Shown here: positions 1-12,205 of the stretch, piece by piece
How positions within the stretch are numbered: position 1 is the first letter of the stretch
Layout of the letters: the number at the start of each line of letters is the position of its first letter
Source: an uncultured Opitutia bacterium
Lineage (GTDB): Bacteria; Verrucomicrobiota; Verrucomicrobiia; Opitutales; Opitutaceae
NCBI GenBank assembly: GCA_903827245.1
Contig: CAIKHO010000073.1
Span: 1-52,181, forward strand
DNA: 52,181 bases
Reading direction: 5' to 3'
Program-made: the position numbers and the translations under genes
The notes under the pieces: model-generated
What the model was told of the DNA's origin: nothing
Databases searched by the model: none
The model's input: the letters and a program-made list of their open reading frames with translations, nothing else

Positions 1-1140
1 CGAGGCGCGGATCAGCAGCGACTTGCTGCCGCCGCTCATGATGAAGCCCACGGTGAGCGACTGCCCGTTGATGCCCGCGGGAGCTCGCACCGAGAGGTTG
101 GCGATTCTGCCGGGGTTGGGAATGTCCACTACGAGCTGTGCCAGACGGCTCGTGGTGGGACTGCCGGAGGTGGTCACCACCACCGTGTAGTAAGCGGCAT
201 CGCTGGGCTGCAGATTGGCCAGGGTCAGGGTGTTGGCGGTGGCGCCGGCGATCGCGGTGCCGTTCTTCAGCCACTGGTAGGTGAGGCTGGCACCAGTCGC
301 GGCGACACTGAAGGTGACCGAGCCGCCCGGGGCCACGGTCTGGCTGACCGGCTGGACGGTGATGACGGGTGCGGCCGCAAGGGGGGTGGTGACGGTGAGC
401 ACCGCGTTGCTGCTGGTCGTGGAGCTGACGCTGTTGGTCACGACGACCGCGTAGGTTCCGGCATTGCCGAGTTTGACCGGCGAAAAAGTGAGCGATGCGC
501 CGGTCGCACCGTTGATCGCGACGCCATCCTTCAGCCATTGGTAGGTGGGGGCGGGAGAGCCTGACGCCGTCACGCTGAGCGTGACGTTGGAACCGGCATC
601 CACGGTCTGGCTCGCGGGCTGCGAAACAATTGCGGGCGCGGTGCCGGAGTTGCCGACCACGGTGAGGGAGGTTGAACCGGGAGTGACGCTTCCGGTCCGG
701 TTGGTGTTTTGCCAGGCATCGACGGTGAAGCTGTAGGTGCCGGATTTCGTCGGGGTGCCGGAGATTGTCAGCACGCCCTGGGTGGAGGTCGCATCGTTGA
801 TGATCAGGAGATTTCCCACCAGGCTGGCGCCCTGGGCCGTTAGGCCGGGCGGCAGCGTGTTCGAGAGGTCCCACGATTTTGCAAAGGTCACCGCGGAACC
901 CGTGACAGTCACGTTCATCTTGAACGGTTGTCCCGCGTTGATGGTCGCGGGAAGGGTGATATCCGCCACGAGGATGGCCGTGGAGGAGGACGCCCCGGCG
1001 AGGGAATCAACCACCCCCAGGACCGCGAGCGAAGCAGCCGCCGGGCGGAGGGTCGCCGCCACGGGCGATTCGAGCACGTAGCCGGCCGCGGCTGCGGCGA
1101 TGCGCACGACCGGGGTCCTTTGGCAGATCACGGCGAGCAT
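1..1140 (-). CDS. Ig-like domain secreted/surface protein, C-terminus outside window
   Basis: An open frame of 380 codons runs from ATG at 1140 to the left edge with no stop, so only the N-terminal part is seen. Residues 1-50 are Ala/Val-rich and could hold an export signal, but no clean signal peptide is evident. Residues ~55-160 form a putative-Ig-type domain. Two Ig-like repeats follow, each with the pattern 'sQPasQTVdaGs..tlsVtAsGs..tYQWlKdGvaI.gAt...ltl....AG.Y.VvVtNs'. The last visible part (NPGRIANLSVRAPAG...GFIMSGGSKSLLIRAS) resembles a C-terminal module common in verrucomicrobial Ig proteins, from family memory. The frame stays open upstream (TTG at 1197), so the start is uncertain. 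The role is probably cell-surface adhesion or substrate binding; the ligand is unknown. Confidence 0.75.
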   Translation of the reverse strand, partial: MLAVICQRTPVVRIAAAAAGYVLESPVAATLRPAAASLAVLGVVDSLAGASSSTAILVADITLPATINAGQPFKMNVTVTGSAVTFAKSWDLSNTLPPGLTAQGASLVGNLLIINDATSTQGVLTISGTPTKSGTYSFTVDAWQNTNRTGSVTPGSTSLTVVGNSGTAPAIVSQPASQTVDAGSNVTLSVTASGSPAPTYQWLKDGVAINGATGASLTFSPVKLGNAGTYAVVVTNSVSSTTSSNAVLTVTTPLAAAPVITVQPVSQTVAPGGSVTFSVAATGASLTYQWLKNGTAIAGATANTLTLANLQPSDAAYYTVVVTTSGSPTTSRLAQLVVDIPNPGRIANLSVRAPAGINGQSLTVGFIMSGGSKSLLIRAS

Positions 1141-1217
1141 GGCGGCGGGAACCCGGAAGCGCTCGATGCGGGAGAACTGAAGTAATTTTGAGATCAAGGA
1201 ATGAAGCCGGTTGGCTG

Positions 1218-1252
1218 GCCGGGCATGGTGTCACGCCGATACCACGCCCGGC
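1218..1252. repeat. Hairpin in the divergent gap between the Ig protein and nifJ
   Basis: Arms GCCGGGCATGGT (1218-1229) and ACCACGCCCGGC (1241-1252) pair at 11 of 12 positions around an 11-nt loop. It lies in the 382-bp gap 1141-1522 between divergent genes. No T-run follows, so it is not a simple terminator. I see no convincing sigma-70 promoter in the rest of the gap, although promoters for both genes must lie here. Confidence 0.55.
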
Positions 1253-1522
1253 TTTGCCGAATTTCTGCCGACCCGGGGAAAATCCAGGCGATCGCGGTCG
1301 CACGGCGGCGGACAAGGTTTTTGGACACGTTGAAAGGTCGTTCCGGGACCAAAAGGACCCGCCAGTGTTCCGGAAAGTTGGGATCCTCCGGCGAATCGGC
1401 GCCAAGTACAGGCTTCACTGATCTGCGCGCAACAAAAGGCAAAAGATGCGCAGTCGATTGCCCCGGTTCATGGCAGCATGGGACGGCCCAGTTTGGATGC
1501 CCCTCATTACGAACCTCCGACC

Positions 1523-5100
<3,578 letters not shown>

Positions 5101-5104
<4 letters not shown>

Positions 5105-6093
5105 AACTAGAGACCAGCTATCTCGGGCTGCACCTGCGCAACCCCTTCGTCGTCGGTGCCTCGCCGTTCGGGGACAGCGGGCACGTCGCCCGCCAGCTGC
5201 AGGACGCCGGTGCCGGCGCCATCGTCATGCGGTCGCTCTTCGAGGAGCAGATCGACGCCGAACAACGCGGGCTGAACCACAACGTCGAGTTCGGCGCCGA
5301 GAGCCATGCCGAGGCGACATCGTATTTTCCCCACTTCGCGGAATACCAGCTCACGCCGGACCACTACCTGCGCCAGATCGCTGACCTCAAGGGCACGCTG
5401 ACCATCCCGGTGATTGCCTCGCTGAACGGCTGCCGCCCGGGCGGCTGGACGGATTATGCGGCACGGTTCGAGGCGGCGGGGGCGGACGCGATCGAGCTGA
5501 ACCTCTACCAGCTAGCGGCCGATGGGGAGCGCGACGCCAGCCAGGTGGAGGCGGACATGATCGAGACCGTGAGGCGCGTGACCGGCTCGGTGCGCATTCC
5601 GGTCGCGGTGAAACTCTCGCCCTTCCACACCTCGCCGGTGCAGTTCGCCCTGGCGCTGGAGCAGGCCGGTGCCGCCGGGGTGGTGCTGTTCAACCGCTTT
5701 TACCAGCCGGACTTCGATATCGATGAACTCGAGGTCGTGCCGCGCCTCAACCTATCCGATTCGAGCGAGCTGCTGCTCCGGCTGAGATGGTTGTCGATCA
5801 TCTCCCCGCGCCTGAAGGGCTCGCTCGCGGCCACCGGCGGCGTGCACAACCCGGCGGACATCGTGAAGGCAATCCTGGCCGGGGCCCACGCGGTCCAGCT
5901 GGTCTCGGTGCTGCTGAAGCACGGGCCGCGTTATCTTTCGACGCTGCTCGACGGCGTGCGCCAGTGGATGATCGACCACGACTACAAGAGCGTGGGCGAA
6001 TTCCGCGGGGCCATGAACCTTCGGCGTTGTCCCGACCCGGCGGCCTTCGAGCGCGCCAATTACCAGCGGATCCTGCAGAGCTGGCGCGTGTGA
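5101..6093 (+). CDS. Dihydroorotate dehydrogenase-like flavoprotein
   Basis: 330 residues with the TIM-barrel start typical of class 1 DHOD (MKLETSYLGLHLRNPFVVGASPFG), a central VAVKLSPF segment on beta-strands that bind FMN and substrate, and the FMN-phosphate region SLAATGGVHNPADIVKAILAGAHAVQLVSVLL. No Cys-rich ferredoxin domain follows, unlike PreA-type dihydropyrimidine dehydrogenase subunits. The start overlaps the PFOR stop by 4 bp, and a GltD/PreT-like gene follows 5 bp after the stop. That suggests an electron-transfer role rather than, or besides, pyrimidine synthesis. The DHOD-like fold is secure; the substrate is unknown. Confidence 0.85.
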
Positions 6094-6098
6094 CACGC

Positions 6099-7529
6099 AT
6101 GCATCCCATCAAAATGAAATCTCCAAACCCGCCGCCCGCGAACCCGAAGTACGCTTGGTCGGCCATCACCCGCGAGGTTCCGCCGAAACGCGCGGCGGCC
6201 GAGCGGGTGGGCGACTTCGACGAGATCTATACCCAGTACGACGAGGCGACGGTCCGGGCCCAGGCCAGCCGCTGCATCCAGTGCCCCAACCCGCTGTGCA
6301 TGCAGGGCTGCCCGCTGGCGAACCGCATCCCGGAATGGCTGGCGCTCGCAGCGCAGGGGCAGTTCATCGAGGCAGCCGCGGTGTCGCGCCTGACGAGCAA
6401 TCTGCCGGAAATCTGCTCCCGGGTGTGCCCGCAGGAGCGACTGTGCGAGGGCGCCTGCATTTTGAACACCCGCACCGAGCCGGTCGCCATCGGCGCGGTG
6501 GAGCGTTTCATCAACGATTATGCGCTGGCGCACCATGCGGCGGAGGTCGCACCGGCGCCGTCCAACGGGATCCGGGTCGCGGTGATCGGTTCCGGCCCCG
6601 GCGGTCTCGCATGCGCGGATGAACTCGCCCAGCTCGGCTACGGGGTGACCGTTTTCGAATCGCTGCTCATTCCCGGCGGGCTCCTGGTCAACGGCATCCC
6701 GGCCTTCAAGCTGGAGAAACATATTGTCGAGCGGCGCATCGAGCTCCTGAGCCGCCGCGGCGTGCAGTTCCGCCTCGGGGTGAAGGTGGGCTGGGACGTA
6801 ACCCTGGCCGACCTGCAGCGCGACTATGCCGCGATCTTCCTGGGCATCGGCGCGCAACGCCCGAAGCCGCTCGACCTGCCCGGCGCCGCGCTGACGGGCG
6901 TGGCGGATGCGCTGCCCTTCCTGATCCAGAAGAATGTGGCCTCGCCTTTGGTCGAGGCGGCGCCGATCGACGTGGCCGGTCGCAGCGTGGCAGTACTCGG
7001 TGGCGGCGACACGGCGATGGACTGCCTGCGCACCGCGCTGCGGAGCGGGGCGCGCGAGGCGGTCTGTGTCTATCGCCGCGACTTGGCGAACATGCCCGGC
7101 AGCCGCAAGGAGTACGCCAACGCGCTCGAGGAAGGCGCGCGGTTCGAATTCCTGTGCAATCCGGTCGAGATCATCGCCGGTCCGAATGGAGCCGTGGCCG
7201 GCGTGCGCTGTGTCCGCATGGAGTTGGGCGCGGCGGACAAGTCCGGCCGGCGCCAGCCACGCCCGGTCCCGGGCACGGAATTCGAGGTCCGGGCTGACGT
7301 CCTGCTCGTGGCCTACGGCTTCGATCCCGTGCCGTTCCCGCCGGACAGCGAATTCGCCGCAATCAAGACCGACAAATGGGGCGGTCTGGCCATCGACGAG
7401 AACCAGATGACCAGCCTGCCGGGTGTCTTTGCCGGCGGCGACTCGGTCCGCGGTCCGAGCCTGGTCGTGCACGCGGTGCGCGATGCCCGCAAGGCGGCGC
7501 GCGGCATCCATTGCTACCTGCAACGCTGA
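6099..7529 (+). CDS. GltD/PreT-like NAD(P)-dependent FAD/FeS oxidoreductase
   Basis: 476 residues, as in the glutamate synthase small subunit. The N-terminal cysteines C59xxC62xxxxC67xxxC71P and a second set (CSRVCPQERLCEGAC) should hold two 4Fe-4S clusters. An FAD-binding Rossmann motif, VIGSGPGGLACADELAQLGY, begins near 162. An NAD(P) site, VLGGGDTAMDC, lies near residue 300 and is followed by VYRRD. A C-terminal GVFAGGDSVRGPSLVVHAVRDARKAARGI completes the FAD site. No large GltB subunit is adjacent. The neighbours are a DHOD-like protein and PFOR, so a PreT-like partner passing electrons between NAD(P)H and the flavoprotein, or ferredoxin, is inferred. ATG 6114 is an alternative start. Confidence 0.88.
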   Translation: MHPIKMKSPNPPPANPKYAWSAITREVPPKRAAAERVGDFDEIYTQYDEATVRAQASRCIQCPNPLCMQGCPLANRIPEWLALAAQGQFIEAAAVSRLTSNLPEICSRVCPQERLCEGACILNTRTEPVAIGAVERFINDYALAHHAAEVAPAPSNGIRVAVIGSGPGGLACADELAQLGYGVTVFESLLIPGGLLVNGIPAFKLEKHIVERRIELLSRRGVQFRLGVKVGWDVTLADLQRDYAAIFLGIGAQRPKPLDLPGAALTGVADALPFLIQKNVASPLVEAAPIDVAGRSVAVLGGGDTAMDCLRTALRSGAREAVCVYRRDLANMPGSRKEYANALEEGARFEFLCNPVEIIAGPNGAVAGVRCVRMELGAADKSGRRQPRPVPGTEFEVRADVLLVAYGFDPVPFPPDSEFAAIKTDKWGGLAIDENQMTSLPGVFAGGDSVRGPSLVVHAVRDARKAARGIHCYLQR

Positions 7530-7587
7530 ACCGGGTGGCTCGTTGTCAGGGGTGATCTCAAGGCTCGTCTCCTTTCTGCATCGGATC

Positions 7588-7620
7588 GAGAACGAGAAAG
7601 AGAACGAGGAACGAGAACGA
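7588..7620. repeat. AG-rich GAGAACGAG repeat between convergent genes
   Basis: A 33-nt run of AACGAG/AAGAG units lies in the 151-bp gap between the convergent oxidoreductase and nuoN genes. The first 31 bases recur identically at 48722-48752, and a complementary run lies at 48671-48703, so this is a dispersed element. Both right ends are followed by an A/T-rich stretch and GATCG. Confidence 0.8.
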
Positions 7621-7680
7621 TTTTAGATCGGGCCAAACGCGTGGGCGCGTCTGTGAGTGGCTCTCCTGCATGAGACGCCT

Positions 7681-9144
7681 TCAAAACAGGCCCAGCAGCG
7701 CCGACGGATTCATTCCGAACCACACGATGAGGGCGGCGGCCGTCACCAGCGCGAGCGTGGCGGCGCGCGGGACCTTGATCGGCGGGGCTCCGTCCGCCGG
7801 GCCGGCGACCAGCGCCTGTTTCAGGACCATCAGGTAGTAATACAGTGCGACGGCGCTGAGCGCGATCGCCAGCACGGCGAGCCCGCCCGCGGGGCTCCGG
7901 ATTCCGCCCGCGTGCAGCGCGGCCGAGAAGACGGTGAGCTTCCCGAAGAAACCCGCGAGCGGGGGAATGCCCGCGAGCGACAGGATGAAAATGGCGAGGC
8001 AACCCGCCAGCAGCGGCGAGCGCCGGTGGAGGCCGGCGAGGTCGGTGATCCGCTCGCAGCGGCCCGCGGTCTCCATCACGGCGATCACGCCGAACGCCCC
8101 GACCGTGGCGAGGCCGTACGTTAGGGCATAATAGAACAGCGGCCCGGGCCCGGCGCTGCCCACGGCGAGCACGCCCAGCAGCAGGGCACCGGCGTGGGCG
8201 ATGGCCGAGTAGGCGAGCAGGCGGCGCAGGCTCGTCTGGGCCAGTGCGGCCACGTTGCCGAGCACCAGCGAGACGGCAGCGAGCGCGGCCACGGCCCGGA
8301 ACCAGCCCGCGCCGCTGTTGAGCCACGTTGCGCTCCCCGCCGCCGCACCGAACGCGGGCCACAACAGGCGGGTGAAGAGTGTGAAACCGGCAAGCTTCGA
8401 GGCGGACGCAATCAGCGCTGCGGATGGTGCCGGTGCGCCTTGGTAAACGTCCGGTGCCCAGAGGTGAAAAGGGGCCGCCGCCACCTTGAAGCCGAAGGCG
8501 ACGAGAACCATTACGAGGCCGACCACGAGCAGCGGGTTCGAGCCCTGCGCGGCGATCTGCCTCGCGATTTCCGTCAGCTCGACCGACCCGGTGGCGCCGT
8601 ACACGAGGCTGAAGCCGAAGAGCAGGAACGCCGCGGCCATGCCGCCGAAGAGGAAATATTTCAAACCGGCCTCGGCGGACTCCGGCCGCGTGCGGTCAAA
8701 GCCGGCCAGCACGTAGAGCGAAAGGCTGGCGAGCTCCAGCGCGAGGAAGGCGAGCAGCAGCTGCTGGGCGGCGGCCATGAGCAGGAGACCGCTCGCGGCC
8801 AGCAGCATGATCGCGACATATTCCGCCGGCTGCCGCCGGGCGGGCGAGCCCTGCGTGATCCCAAAGGTGAGCAGCGTCAACCCGAGCACACCGAGGCGCG
8901 ACGCCATCGCGAGCTGGTCGATTATCAGCACGCCACCGAAGACCGTCCCGGGCTCCGCCCGCCACACCTGGAACCCCGCCGTGAGCAGGGCGAGGCTGCC
9001 GACCCACAGCGCGAGTTGCAGGCGCCCACCCGGCGAGTGGCGGCGGTAGAGCGTCAGGTCGAGTCCGAGCACGAGCAGGGCGCCGAGCACCAGCGAAATC
9101 TCCGGTCGAAGCGCGGAAAAGAGTCCGGCGTAGTCCGGCGTCAC
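7681..9144 (-). CDS. nuoN: NADH-quinone oxidoreductase subunit N
   Basis: 487-residue antiporter-like membrane subunit, the last gene of the complex I operon. GTG at 9144 was chosen because it overlaps the nuoM stop (GTGA) and has GGGAGG a few bases upstream; the longer open frame upstream is nuoM sequence in another frame. The broken-helix Lys is present (FGFKVAAAPFHLWAPDVYQGAPAPSA), as is the second conserved Lys (ASASKLAGF). Thirteen or more hydrophobic segments fit the usual 14-helix fold. It takes part in proton translocation across the cytoplasmic membrane. Confidence 0.96.
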   Translation of the reverse strand: MTPDYAGLFSALRPEISLVLGALLVLGLDLTLYRRHSPGGRLQLALWVGSLALLTAGFQVWRAEPGTVFGGVLIIDQLAMASRLGVLGLTLLTFGITQGSPARRQPAEYVAIMLLAASGLLLMAAAQQLLLAFLALELASLSLYVLAGFDRTRPESAEAGLKYFLFGGMAAAFLLFGFSLVYGATGSVELTEIARQIAAQGSNPLLVVGLVMVLVAFGFKVAAAPFHLWAPDVYQGAPAPSAALIASASKLAGFTLFTRLLWPAFGAAAGSATWLNSGAGWFRAVAALAAVSLVLGNVAALAQTSLRRLLAYSAIAHAGALLLGVLAVGSAGPGPLFYYALTYGLATVGAFGVIAVMETAGRCERITDLAGLHRRSPLLAGCLAIFILSLAGIPPLAGFFGKLTVFSAALHAGGIRSPAGGLAVLAIALSAVALYYYLMVLKQALVAGPADGAPPIKVPRAATLALVTAAALIVWFGMNPSALLGLF

Positions 9145-10667
9145 GGTGCGCCTCCCTTCAGCACCGCTTGCAGCAGCGGCGACTGGAGCGCCGGGTTGAT
9201 CCAGTCGAGCAGAAGGTCCGGCTTCAATCCGACCACCACGGTGGCGCCGACCAGCAGCAATGCGCCGGCTTTTTCCGGCCACGTGATCGGCGAGAGATGC
9301 GGCGCGGAGCCGGCGTGCAGCCCGGGCCCGTCAGTCGCGGAGGCCGATGATGGGCCGGTGGACCCGAAAAACCCGAGCTGGATCGCGCGCAGGGTGAAGG
9401 CCGCGGCGATGAGCACCCCGACGGTGGCGACGGCCGCCCAGAGTGGAGCCGCGGTCCACGTGCCGATCAGGATCGTGAGCTCGGCGGGAAAACCGCTGAA
9501 GCCGGGCAGGCCCATCGAGGCCACGCCGGCAATCACAAACATCGTCGTGGCGAAGGGCACCAGCCGGTAAAGTTTCATCCTGCGCAGGTCGCCGAGCTGC
9601 CGCGTGTGCGTGCGGTCGTAAACCATCCGGCCGACCACGGCGAAGAGCAGCCCGGCGATCACGCCGTGCGAGAACATCTGCAGGACTGCCCCACTGACTG
9701 CGCGAGGGTTGGCCGCCGCCAGGCCGAGCATGACGAAGCCCATGTGGCTCACGCTGGAATAACCGATGACAAATTTCAGGTCCTGCTCCATCAGCGCCAC
9801 AAGCCCGGCGTACACGATGCCGGTCACCGCCAGCCACGCGATGGGCGTCTGCCAGTAAGCGAACGCCACCGGCGAAAGCGGCAGCGCCACGCGCAGGCAG
9901 CCGTAGGCGCCGAGTTTCATCACGACGCCCGCGAGCAGCATCGAGGCCCCGGTCGGGGCGGCGACGTGGCCGGTCGGCGCCCAAGTGTGCAGCGGGAAGA
10001 GGCCGGCAAGCGTGGCAAAGCCGAAGAAGACGAGCGCGAAGACGACGATCTGCCCGGGCCGGGACAGCGTCGCCGCCGCATGGGTGAGCTGGCCGAAGCT
10101 GAAGCCGTGCGCCCCGCCGCAGGCGTAGACCCAGAGTAGTCCGGCGAGCACCATCGCGCTGCCGGCGAAGGAATAGAGCGCGAGCTTCATCGCGCCATAC
10201 TCCCGGTTCGTCGAGCCCCAGGCGGCGATCAGGAAATACTTCGGGACGATTGCGATCTCGTAGAAGACAAAAAACAGCAGGGCATCGGCGCTGAGGAAAA
10301 CACCGTAGACCCCGGCGACGAGAGTGAGGAACAACGCGAAGAACTCGCCGGTGCGCTCCTCGATGTTCCACGAGAACAACACGCCCGCGGTGGACGCGAG
10401 GCCCGTCAGCACCAGCAGCGTGAGGCTGATGCCGTCGACGGCGAGATGGTAGCGCACGCCCATGGCGGGAATCCACGGGACATCGACGAGCGTCTGCAAT
10501 CCGGGTCCGGGAACAAAACGGGTCGCGGCGAGCAGGGTCAGGATCCAAGTGCCCGCGGCGGTCAGGAGTGCAATCCATCGCGCGGTGCCGGCCGAGCGCC
10601 GTCCGCCCGCCAGTGCGAGCAGCGCGCCGGCCATTGTCAGGTAGATGCTCCAGGGCAGCAGGTTCAT
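9141..10667 (-). CDS. nuoM: NADH-quinone oxidoreductase subunit M, divergent paralogue (first NuoM)
   Basis: 508 residues. ATG 10667 overlaps the upstream nuoM2 stop (ATGA). The TM5 Glu is present (FYE137IAIVPKYF), as are the second Lys (VVMK251LGAYG) and the late-helix Glu (GFSGFPAEL). The Lys expected before the PLHxW motif is replaced by Leu220 (GFATLAGLFPLHTW), and the usual LPDAH is APTGH. The neighbouring NuoM has the Lys. This is therefore a divergent antiporter-like subunit whose proton path may be altered. It is not a pseudogene: it is intact and coupled to both neighbours. Confidence 0.93.
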   Translation of the reverse strand: MNLLPWSIYLTMAGALLALAGGRRSAGTARWIALLTAAGTWILTLLAATRFVPGPGLQTLVDVPWIPAMGVRYHLAVDGISLTLLVLTGLASTAGVLFSWNIEERTGEFFALFLTLVAGVYGVFLSADALLFFVFYEIAIVPKYFLIAAWGSTNREYGAMKLALYSFAGSAMVLAGLLWVYACGGAHGFSFGQLTHAAATLSRPGQIVVFALVFFGFATLAGLFPLHTWAPTGHVAAPTGASMLLAGVVMKLGAYGCLRVALPLSPVAFAYWQTPIAWLAVTGIVYAGLVALMEQDLKFVIGYSSVSHMGFVMLGLAAANPRAVSGAVLQMFSHGVIAGLLFAVVGRMVYDRTHTRQLGDLRRMKLYRLVPFATTMFVIAGVASMGLPGFSGFPAELTILIGTWTAAPLWAAVATVGVLIAAAFTLRAIQLGFFGSTGPSSASATDGPGLHAGSAPHLSPITWPEKAGALLLVGATVVVGLKPDLLLDWINPALQSPLLQAVLKGGAP

Positions 10668-12205
10668 GGCAGCACCAGGTGGTTGGCCCACGACGTGATC
10701 AGCGGGTTGAACAGTCCGGTCAGCAGGTGCGGCAGCACGCCGAGGAGGAACATCAGGGCCACGAGCGGGACGAGTACGGCGAAATCGAGTCCGGAGAGGT
10801 CGGCGAACGGACCCGCCGCCGCGCCGGCGCGCGGACCATGGAAGACGCGCTGCCAGAACGTGAGCAGGAACCAGGCGGTGGCGAAGAGCCCGAGGCAGGC
10901 GACCGCCGCCGCCCATGGCGCCAGGCCCCATACGCCGCGGAAGATCAGGAATTCGCCCACGAAGCCATTGAGTCCGGGCAGGCCGAGCGACGCGAACAGT
11001 GCGATGCCGCACAGGCCGGCGAACACCGGCGCCGCCGAACGCACGCCACCGAAATCATTGAGCCCGCGGCGGCCACCCGCGCGCGATTCGAGCACGCCCG
11101 CACAGTAGAAGAGCGCCGCGGCGGAAATGCCGTGGTTGAAGACTTGCAGGAGGGTGCCGCTCAAAGCCGCGGCCGCGGCCTCGCTCGCGGGCCGCGAACT
11201 CCCGGTCGCCACGGACACCGCGAAGAGAGCAAGCAGGCAGTAACTGAGGTGGTTGACCGACGAGTAGGCGATCATGCGCTTCAGGTCGGTCTGCCGCATC
11301 GCCGCGAAAGCGCCCAGCACGACTCCGCCGAGGGCAAACCAGAGCAGCGGCCCGGCCGCGGCATGCAGGGGCCCGGGGAAGAGCGGCCAGAGCACGCGGA
11401 TGAAGCCATAGACGCCCATCTTCGACATCACGCCCGTGAGGAACATCGAGACACCGGTCGGCGCCTCGGCGTACGTGGCCGGCAGCCAGGTATGGAAGGG
11501 GAAAAGCGGTACTTTCACCGCGAACCCGAGGAACACCCCGAGGAAGACCGCCTGCGGCCAGATTCCGCCGAGGGAGGCCAGCTTGCCCCCGAGCGCGCCA
11601 GTCGCACCAAGCGAGCTGAGTTCGACGAAATCGAGCGAGCCGGTGGCCGCGAAGATCGCGGCGAAGCCGAGCAGCAGGAACGCGCTGCCGCCGATGGTGT
11701 AGATCACGAACTGGTAGCCCGCGCGAGCCGCGCCGGGGCCGCCCCAGAGCCGGATCAGGAAATAGGCGGGAATGAGGCTCAGCTCCCAGAAGATGAACCA
11801 GTGGAAGAAATCCAGCGCGAGGAAGACGCCGAGCGCGGCACCCTGCAGGAGGAGGAAGAGGAGGCCGAAGAAGCGGGCCTCGGCCACCGTCCGCCACGAC
11901 GCGAGCAGGCAGAGGGGCGACAGCAGCCCGGTCAGCAGCACCAGCAGCAGGCTCAGCCCGTCGAGCCCGAGGTGGTAATGGACATGCAACGCACGGATCC
12001 AGTCATGACGCTCGACGAACTGGTAGCCGGTCGTTGCCGGGTCGAACGAGCCCAGTGCCGCGAGCGTGAGGGCGAGGGTCGAGAGACTGAAGCCCAGCGC
12101 GAGCGCCCGGCTGGCGGGCGCGCCCAAGCGCGGGAGACAGGCGAGGAGGACCGCCCCGGCCCACGGGACAAAAATGATGAGTGACAGCAGGGGCAGCGCG
12201 TTCAT
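10664..12205 (-). CDS. nuoM: NADH-quinone oxidoreductase subunit M, canonical paralogue (second NuoM)
   Basis: 513 residues. ATG 12205 overlaps the nuoL stop (ATGA). Canonical antiporter residues are visible: Glu141 in FIFWELSLIPAYFLI, Lys231 in FAVKVPLFPFHTWLPATYAEAPTGVS, and the Glu in LPGLNGFVGEFLIFRG. It follows nuoL directly, as NuoM normally does, and is followed by the divergent NuoM and NuoN, giving one more antiporter-like subunit than a standard complex I. Its similarity to the next gene is only at the family level, so this is not a recent duplication. Confidence 0.95.
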   Translation of the reverse strand: MNALPLLSLIIFVPWAGAVLLACLPRLGAPASRALALGFSLSTLALTLAALGSFDPATTGYQFVERHDWIRALHVHYHLGLDGLSLLLVLLTGLLSPLCLLASWRTVAEARFFGLLFLLLQGAALGVFLALDFFHWFIFWELSLIPAYFLIRLWGGPGAARAGYQFVIYTIGGSAFLLLGFAAIFAATGSLDFVELSSLGATGALGGKLASLGGIWPQAVFLGVFLGFAVKVPLFPFHTWLPATYAEAPTGVSMFLTGVMSKMGVYGFIRVLWPLFPGPLHAAAGPLLWFALGGVVLGAFAAMRQTDLKRMIAYSSVNHLSYCLLALFAVSVATGSSRPASEAAAAALSGTLLQVFNHGISAAALFYCAGVLESRAGGRRGLNDFGGVRSAAPVFAGLCGIALFASLGLPGLNGFVGEFLIFRGVWGLAPWAAAVACLGLFATAWFLLTFWQRVFHGPRAGAAAGPFADLSGLDFAVLVPLVALMFLLGVLPHLLTGLFNPLITSWANHLVLP

